From: JANXLS01 sp037129555
GTDB lineage: Bacteria; Planctomycetota; SZUA-567; H5-PLA8
Direction: 5' to 3'
DNA: 8,457 nt
Assembly: GCA_037129555.1 (NCBI GenBank)
Contig: JBAXUS010000247.1
Span: 1 to 8,457, forward strand
Shown here: positions 1-6,791 of the stretch, one piece after another
How the letters are laid out: each line of letters begins with the position of its first letter
How positions within the stretch are numbered: the stretch's first letter is position 1
The notes under the pieces: generated by a model
What the model was told of the DNA's origin: nothing
What the model saw: only the letters and a program-made list of their open reading frames with translations
The model's database searches: none
Made by a program: the position numbers and the translations under genes

Positions 1-4
1 GCCG

Positions 5-32
5 TTTTCGCGAAAATTCGCGAAAATTCGCG
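5..32. repeat. Short 10-bp tandem repeat of TTCGCGAA palindromes
   Basis: Three copies of TTCGCG occur at exact 10-bp spacing (starting at 7, 17 and 27). The first two are complete TTCGCGAA palindromes, and the first extends to the 12-bp palindrome TTTTCGCGAAAA at 5-16. The third copy decays to TTCGCGG. Ten-bp phasing would put the sites on one face of the helix, as in protein-binding arrays, and the array ends about 65 bp before the -35 box of the kinase promoter. It could equally be a simple repeat or the tail of an element lying outside the window. Confidence 0.6.
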
Positions 33-97
33 GTAAAAAAAGCTGTTCGCCGTTCACCGGGTGCCGTTCTCCCGTCCATTCGCCCCTCATATTTCGA

Positions 98-126
98 TTG
101 ACTTTGGCTCATTTTAGCTCTATGAT
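98..126 (+). promoter_or_regulatory. Sigma70-type promoter of the kinase gene
   Basis: A -35 box TTGACT (98-103) is separated by exactly 17 bp from a -10 box TATGAT (121-126). Each box differs from the consensus at one base and the spacing is optimal. Transcription would begin near 132-134, giving a leader of about 19 nt that contains the GGAGG ribosome site and then the ATG at 152. The match suggests housekeeping sigma-factor expression. The TTCGCGAA repeat upstream is the only candidate regulatory site seen. Confidence 0.75.
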
Positions 127-136
127 TTCATCCATC

Positions 137-141
137 GGAGG
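137..141 (+). promoter_or_regulatory. Ribosome binding site that fixes the kinase start
   Basis: GGAGG lies 10 nt before the ATG at 152. It supports that ATG over the in-frame TTG at 98 (inside the -35 box, upstream of the likely transcript start) and over the in-frame ATG at 122, which overlaps the -10 box. Confidence 0.8.
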
Positions 142-151
142 TTGTAGCTAC

Positions 152-3100
152 ATGGCAAATGACGAAGTGATGCGCGAGGGTTCGGGCGCAAGTGCAGGCG
201 AGAGAACTCCGCCGTCTGATGGCCTTTCCATTTCGTCGTTTATTGATCCCGAGCAGACGCAGATGGAAGGTGAGAATCTCACCATCATGCAGTCGCGGTT
301 GCGCAGCGATCACACGTCCGGAGCGCAAGCTCAACCCTCGGGTGTTCAGCAGCCCAGTTCCGGCCCGAAGTCTGGCATTTCTGGCTCTCTGGGCGGCTCC
401 AAAATGCAGGATGCCGAATTCCAAAAATTCTTCAAAAGTGTCGAGGCGCGGATTGATCCCAACGACCCTCCAAATCTGCTCCTGACCGAACCCGATTTGT
501 TAAACATGGGGCGAATTCAGATCGGTGCTTACACCTGCCCGCTGGTCGATCAAATCGCACTCATAAAAAAGCTGGGAGAAGGCGGCAACGGTTCCGTCTA
601 TTTGGGCTATCAGCACCGCTTCGGTGAAGTCGCTTTAAAGACCCTGAAAATCAAGATCGTCCAAAACGATCCGAGCATGGTCGGCCGCTTTTTCCTAGAA
701 GCCAATCTCTCGAAAAAATTCACATCAAATCACATCGTCAAAACCTATGACGCGCGAAGCGAAGGCGAGCTCAACTTCCTGGTGATGGAATACGTCACAG
801 GCACGGATGCGTCGGGCTATTTGAAGAAATTGAAATCGCGTTCGAAGGATGCTGGCGCGACGGCAGCCGTCCCCGAAAAAGAGACACTGAAGATTTGCAT
901 TGCAGCCTGCAAAGGGCTTCAGGCGCTGCATGACGCAGGCGTCATGCACCGGGACATCAAGCCGCAGAATATCATGGTTCCGCATGGCAAAGACAAGGAA
1001 CTCGATTTCGAAGCCTCGAAGCTCATGGACTTGGGCCTCGCGAAAAATACCGACGAAGACGCACCGTCAATTCTGCGTAAAGACGATGGCAACACGGTCC
1101 AGGGGACGTTGCTCGGAACGCCCGGATTTATGGCACCGGAACAAATCATCGATTGCTCGCACGTGTCGGCCGCAGCCGATATTTTCTCGATGGGTGCGAC
1201 ACTGTACGCGCTGATGTGCGGCAGCCCGCCCTTCCGCGACGTGCAGGGACCATTGGCGACCGCCTCCGCAACGATTCACGGCGACCACATTCCGATTGCC
1301 GAACGCTGCATGAAAGCCAAGATTCAGATTTCGAAGGGCATGGCAACGGTCATCGAGCAATGCCTGCGGAAGAAAGTCATTGAACGCTACAACAACGCCA
1401 GTGAGCTCCTCGCCGATTTGGAACGCGTGTACGCCGGGCAATCACCCTTGGCGAAGCGTCGTCCGCGCAAGGGCCTGTACACAAAGATTGCGATTGGCGT
1501 GGCCGCAGCGGCCCTCGTAATCACCGCCGCAGTCATGTACAAATCGGACGGAACCAAGCGCACCGAAATCGGCACCCTTTTAGTTCAAGCCAATGAAGCC
1601 GCTGATAAATACGAATTCGAACTCGCCAAAGAATTCAAAGACAAAGCGACGTTGATTCGCGTCACGACCAGTTCATTAAGCAAAGACGGCGAGATCGACA
1701 AGCGCGAAGCGGAGTTCTCGCTCAAGCTTCTGGCAGCGAAAGAAAAGTTCGGAACCTACTGCGATGAGCAGGTCAAAGCGTTCCGGGTGTTCACCAAAGC
1801 GGAAGAGTATGAAAAGGCCAATGCGGCGTTGGATACGTTGAAACATCATGACCAGCATTTGCCGGAAAAGCTCGAGAAGCTGAAAGATTTGCAGGCCGAA
1901 TTGGACGCTGCAAAGAAGGCGACTCAAATCCGCAAAGAGCAGGAAGAACGCGCGCGAATTCAGTCCCGCAACAACGCCATTCGCGATGCCGAAATGATGC
2001 TGGCCAAAGGCAATTTCGCCGAGGCCGACAAGCACTATCGCGACGGGTTGAAACTGGACGGCAAAGACGCGACGCCCGCGCTCGCACAATTGGGGATCAA
2101 CATTCCGCGCAACCAACGCGTGGCACAAATCGAATCATTATTGAAGGATGGCAAGAGCGATTTGAAATCAGCGCTCGTGTTGCTGGACGAAATCAAAGGC
2201 ATTGACGCGAAGAACACGATCATTCCAGAGCTGGCGTCGCGCATCTCGACCGAGCAATCACGACGCTCCATGGTGGCGTTTGCAGACGAAAAACTGGCCA
2301 AGCTCGCAGCAGGATCAGGCGATTTGGCCGAAGCAAACGACGCTCTTTCCAAACTCGCTGCGACCGATCCAGATCGAACACAACGCGAAACGACGACTGC
2401 GAAATTGCGCGCCGAATTCGATAAATGGATTGCAGTAGCAAAGTCGAATCTCGACGCCTCAAAAGACATTCCCGCCGCTGACGAAGCGCTGAAAGCCGCT
2501 CAAAAAATTTGGCCGAGCAACGACGACTTCATCCGACACGTCAAAGTCCTCGAAACAGTAAACGCGACATTTAACACCCTCGTGAAAGAGATCGCAGTCA
2601 ACGTGACGACCGATCTCGCAAGTTCCGAAAGCAAATTCGAACGCATCCGCGCAATGAAGCCGTTGGATCCGAATGTCGTTGAAAGCGGCAAACTAATCGT
2701 AGCCGAACAGACACTGCAAAAGCGCTTGGATGGTTTGGCCACGTTGGTAAGTGCGCTGAATGCAAAAACGGACGGCGTAGAATTGACCAAGCCGTTTAAC
2801 GATGCGAAGACTGAATTGGAAGCCTGTGCTGCGGCGCGAAAAGACAAACGAATTGACGCCGCGCGGACGCAGTTTGACGCGAAATTCGATGAGCACAAAA
2901 AGCTGGTTCTCACGAACGCAGTCGGACAGTTGAACGGCGATTTTCAGAAGCTTGGCAAATACGGTGACGGATCAATCTACGCCGCGTTCGAAAAGCGCCT
3001 CGGCGAAGTGGCCACAACCGCCCCGCAAGACTCACGCGTGACATCGCTAAAGAGCACGTTCACCGCGAAAAAGACAGCGGCGGAAGAAGTGTCCGTGTTC

Positions 3101-4123
3101 GGCTACACGCGCCGATTAAAAGCAGCAGCAGAGAAATTCACGGCCGGAGACGGGACGCTCAAGCAGCTCGACGAGTTGTTCACGGCTGGTGATAAAGAGT
3201 TTCCAAAGGCATTCGAATCAGCACGCTCAGCGCTCGAAAAGGGCAAAGTGGATCTGAAATCAAAGTTGAATCAGGCCACTGAATTGATCCAGGCGAAAAA
3301 AGAGTTGGATCAGGCGCAGGACTGGATTCTGGCGATTGAAAAGACGTATGCGGGCTGGCCGGGTTTGGCAGAAGCGAAAGAAGGCGTCGCGAAATTGAAC
3401 GCTGATTTTGCGAAAGATATAGAGTCCGCTCGCACAACGCTGGGATCAGGCGGCAGCATCGAAGGCGTCGATGACGTCTTGAAACGGAGCATCATACTGC
3501 ACACAAAAGACGCTGCAGTGCTGGGATTGAAGAAAGATTTTGATACGCGCAAAGAACGACTCGCAACGCTGATCGCGACAGCATCAACACTCGCCAAAGA
3601 AGCGAATTTGGACGAAACGGACGCAGAGTTGGCGCGCCTCGGCAAACAGTTCCCAAGCGAACAAGCCACCGCCAAGGTTCAGCAGCATTTGAAAGAAGCC
3701 CGAGAAGCCGTTCAAAAGGAAGTCGCGGAAGCCGAAGGATTGTTTTTGAAGAACACAGAAAAGGGTACGTTCAGAAAGGCAAGCGAGATCCTTGCACGAG
3801 CGATCAAGCGGGTTCCTAGCGATCCGAAAGTGCTTGTTCTTGAAAATGGACGGATCACCAGACTCGACGAGACGGCCAAGTCTATAATAGAACTTCAAAC
3901 AATTTTGAGTGACGAGTTAACGCAGCTGTCCGAATCGAAGGCTACGACACTTCTCGAAAAAATAGATTTGGTGGAGCCAAATGGAACACTTCGAGGAAAA
4001 TTCGACGGTCTCGTCAGGATACGCAAAGATAAGCAAGCTACAATTGCGAAAGTACAAGAAGAAATCAAAGTCAATGAAGTAAAGAAAAGCACACCCAAAT
4101 CCGAAGACCCCAGCGGTTTCTAA
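152..4123 (+). CDS. Transmembrane Ser/Thr protein kinase with a long extracytoplasmic helical-repeat region
   Basis: Hanks-type (PknB-like) protein kinase of 1323 residues, starting at ATG 152 behind GGAGG. Residues 1-120 are Ser/Pro/Gly-rich and probably disordered, with possible phosphosites at T36 and T44. The kinase domain spans about 135-425: glycine loop GEGGNG (142-147), ATP-binding Lys in VALK (K163), probable helix-C Glu (E183), catalytic HRDIKPQN (D268, K270, N273), DLG metal-binding motif (D293) and GTPGFMAPE (APE 328-330). All catalytic residues are present, so it should be active; DLG in place of DFG is conservative. A basic stretch KRRPRK (435-440) precedes one membrane span (about 446-462), placing the kinase in the cytoplasm. 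The remaining 860 residues are Lys/Glu/Ala-rich helices resembling degenerate TPR units, e.g. residues 609-640, and would lie outside the membrane, perhaps as a sensor or scaffold. No PASTA repeats are seen. It runs convergently with the FHA gene. The family is certain; the ligand and substrates are unknown. Confidence 0.95.
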   Translation: MANDEVMREGSGASAGERTPPSDGLSISSFIDPEQTQMEGENLTIMQSRLRSDHTSGAQAQPSGVQQPSSGPKSGISGSLGGSKMQDAEFQKFFKSVEARIDPNDPPNLLLTEPDLLNMGRIQIGAYTCPLVDQIALIKKLGEGGNGSVYLGYQHRFGEVALKTLKIKIVQNDPSMVGRFFLEANLSKKFTSNHIVKTYDARSEGELNFLVMEYVTGTDASGYLKKLKSRSKDAGATAAVPEKETLKICIAACKGLQALHDAGVMHRDIKPQNIMVPHGKDKELDFEASKLMDLGLAKNTDEDAPSILRKDDGNTVQGTLLGTPGFMAPEQIIDCSHVSAAADIFSMGATLYALMCGSPPFRDVQGPLATASATIHGDHIPIAERCMKAKIQISKGMATVIEQCLRKKVIERYNNASELLADLERVYAGQSPLAKRRPRKGLYTKIAIGVAAAALVITAAVMYKSDGTKRTEIGTLLVQANEAADKYEFELAKEFKDKATLIRVTTSSLSKDGEIDKREAEFSLKLLAAKEKFGTYCDEQVKAFRVFTKAEEYEKANAALDTLKHHDQHLPEKLEKLKDLQAELDAAKKATQIRKEQEERARIQSRNNAIRDAEMMLAKGNFAEADKHYRDGLKLDGKDATPALAQLGINIPRNQRVAQIESLLKDGKSDLKSALVLLDEIKGIDAKNTIIPELASRISTEQSRRSMVAFADEKLAKLAAGSGDLAEANDALSKLAATDPDRTQRETTTAKLRAEFDKWIAVAKSNLDASKDIPAADEALKAAQKIWPSNDDFIRHVKVLETVNATFNTLVKEIAVNVTTDLASSESKFERIRAMKPLDPNVVESGKLIVAEQTLQKRLDGLATLVSALNAKTDGVELTKPFNDAKTELEACAAARKDKRIDAARTQFDAKFDEHKKLVLTNAVGQLNGDFQKLGKYGDGSIYAAFEKRLGEVATTAPQDSRVTSLKSTFTAKKTAAEEVSVFGYTRRLKAAAEKFTAGDGTLKQLDELFTAGDKEFPKAFESARSALEKGKVDLKSKLNQATELIQAKKELDQAQDWILAIEKTYAGWPGLAEAKEGVAKLNADFAKDIESARTTLGSGGSIEGVDDVLKRSIILHTKDAAVLGLKKDFDTRKERLATLIATASTLAKEANLDETDAELARLGKQFPSEQATAKVQQHLKEAREAVQKEVAEAEGLFLKNTEKGTFRKASEILARAIKRVPSDPKVLVLENGRITRLDETAKSIIELQTILSDELTQLSESKATTLLEKIDLVEPNGTLRGKFDGLVRIRKDKQATIAKVQEEIKVNEVKKSTPKSEDPSGF

Positions 4124-4212
4124 ACGCATTCCGGACTACTCTTACTGCTCTTTCTTTTTCCCGTTCTTTGCGCCTTTGCGAGAGACAAATCAATTCAGGA
4201 CCAAACCAGCTT
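4124..4212. other. Convergent intergenic gap without a clear terminator
   Basis: This 89-bp stretch separates the stop of the kinase gene from the stop of the FHA gene. It is pyrimidine-rich on the + strand (around 4138-4167). No stem of six or more base pairs followed by a T-run was found on either strand by eye. A small GTTT-CT-AAAC inverted repeat spans the kinase stop codon, but its loop is too short to be convincing. Termination may be Rho-dependent or the transcripts may overlap. Confidence 0.5.
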
Positions 4213-6720
4213 CTATTTCCGCGCAGCCTTCATCTGCTGATACGCCGTATTATTCGGAACATCCGGCAGCATCAGGATTCGATCTTCCGCGACTTTCACA
4301 TAATCCGCTCGTTCCACCAGCTGTCCTGCCTGGCGGACTTTAGTGAACAATTCATTGGCTTGAAAAATGACCTCAGCAACGACAAGATCGTGAGCCGTTT
4401 GAATCGCGGCGCGGAGTTTGGGCTTGACACTGCCGCTGAGTTGTTGCGCCTCGCGGATGCGCGTCCAAGCTTCGGTCATCCACTTGATTTGCTTTGCATA
4501 TTTTTCAAGCGTGTCAGGATCGATAGTCGCGCGGTCCTTGGATGTAATCCGATTCTGCATATACCGGTCCCAAAAATCGGATGCTTCTTTGAAACTGGTC
4601 GCGGCCTTCTCCGCCGCCCAATCATCGGACTGAGCCTTGAGCTTCGCGGCCTCATCATACAAATCAGCGAATGCGTTACGGTCGACTTCCGCGAGGAACG
4701 GGTCCACAGCGATCCGGAACGCGTCGAATTTCTTCTCAACAAAGAGCTGCTTCAAGCGCCCAAATTTGAGCATGTTGACATTGCGGCGAGCTTCCGCGAG
4801 AACCGCTTCGGCGCGGATTTTAAAATACGCATCGCGTTCATCGAGGACAGAGAGAAACGCCACCGATTCTTTGATGATGTTCTCAGAAATGCGCGCGGCT
4901 TGAACGTCCTTGAGCGCAGCCCAACCGACGCCCACTTTCGTGATGTGTGCAAGCAGCGCACCATCTTCTTCTCCGGGTCGAGCCTCTTTCAAAACCGCCA
5001 GCGCTTCTGCCGAGTTGCCATTCATGTGCAATGTAATGGCTTCCTGAATGCGCGCTTTCTTCGAGGCATCTGCCAGTAATTTTTCAATACCCGCTCGATG
5101 TGGATCGTCGCTACTCAACGCCGCGATTTCGACAGCAGCTGTCGCGAATTGCTTGGCTTCAATTGCCCGCTTCGCAGCCAGAGCGTGGCGTAAACTGGCA
5201 ATCTGTGTGTCCAGACGCTGGCCCTTTGTCACGGAAGCAGAAATCTCGGGCGCTGATTTGGACACTTGCTCCAGTTTTGAAAGTTCGTCCTCCCAATTAC
5301 CGGAACCCCGTGAGGAGCGAACATCGCCCCAAAGCTTTTCGACACGTTGAATCTCAGCCTTGCGTATCCCAACCTGTTTGCGTGTAGCAACCAGCGCATC
5401 ATAAACAGTGTTCAACTCAGCATTGGTTGTCATATCCAGTGGTTCAAATACAGGATCAGATGATTTGCTTTCGGCGGACTTTTTGAAGTCTTCTATTTTT
5501 TGCTTATTATGAGCAAACTCTTCGAGAGCATCCTGAATATTAGCATCTGCGCTGCTGAGAACTGTTAAGTCGTAGCTTTTTGCCAAATCTTTAGTCTTCT
5601 CAAAGAGCTTTTTCACGTTCAACGCTGACGTGGCAAAGTCAGACAACATGAATACTTCATCTTGCGGTTCATGGCTTTCCAGCGATAGCTCCGTCATCGA
5701 TTTTGCGCGCGCTTCTTCGAATTTTGAGGATTTAATCAAATCACGAATACCTACGATTCGAACAGCACGCTTGGCGTGGTCGATGGCAGATTTAATAGCG
5801 CTCGCATCTGCTGGCGTCAATCTATCTTTATTATCGCTATATAGTTTGTCCGCAACATATATATTGCCCGACTCTAATGCTGCAACGACATCAGCGAGTG
5901 TGTTCCGTGGATTGAGCCATTGCTGTACGCGAGGGATAGCAGCCGGGATAATTTGAATACAGATAAAAGCAGTTGCCACAGCCATGAGCAGAATGCTTGT
6001 AACAAGTAAGGTGTTTGTCAGCTTGACTTTTTCAGGCTGTTTTTCCGAGACGACTGCAGCGGGCTTTTCCAAATAGCGACTAGGGATATAGTCTTTCAGC
6101 GAATCGTGTCCGAGGAGCGAATCGTCGTCGGGTGCAGGTTTGGGTGAACGAACGGACACTTTCCCACTCATGCGCGGAGACGTGGGGACGTTGTCGAACG
6201 TTCCAGGTTTGGCGACTCCAGGCGTACTCTGCATTGACGAAATGTCTAGCTTTTCAGCCGGTTGGGCGCGAATTGCAGGTTCCGCCCGCTGGCTCTTGCC
6301 TGCGTCTTTTTTTGCGGCAGGCTTTTGAGTTGGAAGAGCAGGGCGCTCATACGCTTTCAGTTTATCTCGTAAAGCATTCGGCACCAAAGTTGGCATAAAA
6401 TCAGGGTCAGAATCAGGGTCATCAAATGTGAATTGAATATCATTGATGAGAATAACATCATTATGCATTAATCGATGTTGAGGCGTATTACCTGCAACAC
6501 CCTTCAAGCGCACATTATTGACGATAACACCCACACCATCTTTTGAACTGACATCTTCAAGCAGGTAGCCTGAAGCTGTTTTAGTGATCTTGATATGATC
6601 GCGTGAAACGAATTCTTCGAGAAGGCGGAGTGTATTGCTGCTGCGCCGACCAATCGTCAATTCGTTACCCAGCGGATAATCTTCCCGACCATTGGAGCCT
6701 AGTAAGATCAGTTTTGCCAT
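4213..6720 (-). CDS. FHA-domain transmembrane protein with an extracytoplasmic helical region
   Basis: An 835-residue protein starting at the ATG complementary to 6718-6720, with AAAAGG 8 nt upstream. Residues 1-100 form an FHA domain, a phosphothreonine-peptide binding fold: beta-strand start MAKLILLG, then IGRRSSN (R25), VSRDH (S39, R40, H42), and SSKDG followed by VNN (58-69). The usual Asn-Gly after the second Ser is Asp-Gly (61-62) here. Residues 101-233 are a Pro/Lys/Asp-rich, probably disordered linker with Thr/Ser-Pro sites (T166, S181, S192). One membrane span follows (about 234-262), then about 570 residues of charged helices with TPR-like stretches (around 277-300 and 557-585), probably outside the membrane. 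The layout matches that of the convergent kinase, so it is a good candidate substrate or adaptor for it. The gene lies 71 bp downstream of the DUF6600 gene on the same strand, so the two may be co-transcribed. The FHA call is firm; role and partner are inferred. Confidence 0.9.
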   Translation of the reverse strand: MAKLILLGSNGREDYPLGNELTIGRRSSNTLRLLEEFVSRDHIKITKTASGYLLEDVSSKDGVGVIVNNVRLKGVAGNTPQHRLMHNDVILINDIQFTFDDPDSDPDFMPTLVPNALRDKLKAYERPALPTQKPAAKKDAGKSQRAEPAIRAQPAEKLDISSMQSTPGVAKPGTFDNVPTSPRMSGKVSVRSPKPAPDDDSLLGHDSLKDYIPSRYLEKPAAVVSEKQPEKVKLTNTLLVTSILLMAVATAFICIQIIPAAIPRVQQWLNPRNTLADVVAALESGNIYVADKLYSDNKDRLTPADASAIKSAIDHAKRAVRIVGIRDLIKSSKFEEARAKSMTELSLESHEPQDEVFMLSDFATSALNVKKLFEKTKDLAKSYDLTVLSSADANIQDALEEFAHNKQKIEDFKKSAESKSSDPVFEPLDMTTNAELNTVYDALVATRKQVGIRKAEIQRVEKLWGDVRSSRGSGNWEDELSKLEQVSKSAPEISASVTKGQRLDTQIASLRHALAAKRAIEAKQFATAAVEIAALSSDDPHRAGIEKLLADASKKARIQEAITLHMNGNSAEALAVLKEARPGEEDGALLAHITKVGVGWAALKDVQAARISENIIKESVAFLSVLDERDAYFKIRAEAVLAEARRNVNMLKFGRLKQLFVEKKFDAFRIAVDPFLAEVDRNAFADLYDEAAKLKAQSDDWAAEKAATSFKEASDFWDRYMQNRITSKDRATIDPDTLEKYAKQIKWMTEAWTRIREAQQLSGSVKPKLRAAIQTAHDLVVAEVIFQANELFTKVRQAGQLVERADYVKVAEDRILMLPDVPNNTAYQQMKAARK

Positions 6721-6791
6721 TCCAGTTGCCTTTTAAGCCAATAAAAATTATCTGCATATTAAAATAACATCGTTCAAATGATAATGAACAA
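6721..6791 (-). promoter_or_regulatory. AT-rich spacer with ribosome site and possible weak promoter for the FHA gene
   Basis: Read on the - strand, the spacer ends with AAAAGG (complement of 6729-6734), a plausible ribosome site 8 nt before the FHA start. Further upstream, TTGAAC and GATAAT are separated by 19 bp, a longer spacing than ideal, so any internal promoter would be weak. A 5-bp inverted repeat GTTCA/TGAAC with an 8-bp gap lies at 6772-6789. No terminator for the upstream DUF6600 gene is seen. The simplest reading is a two-gene operon, perhaps with an extra internal promoter. Confidence 0.4.

Noticed and set aside
1..97. CRISPR-like or transposon-end reading of the left-edge repeats
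   Set aside because: The repeat unit is 10 bp without spacers, and no transposase or longer inverted repeat is present in the window.
98..151. 18-residue N-terminal extension of the kinase from TTG at 98
   Set aside because: The TTG lies in the -35 box, and GGAGG points to the ATG at 152.
4111..4130. Possible terminator hairpin over the kinase stop codon
   Set aside because: The stem is only four pairs with a two-base loop and a bulge, and no T-run follows.
4168..5079. 303-residue open frame on the + strand, antisense to the 3' part of the FHA gene
   Set aside because: It starts at a TTG without a ribosome site, has no recognisable domain and unlikely composition (rich in Arg, Phe, Ile, Leu and Cys), and lies wholly opposite a well-supported helical coding region.
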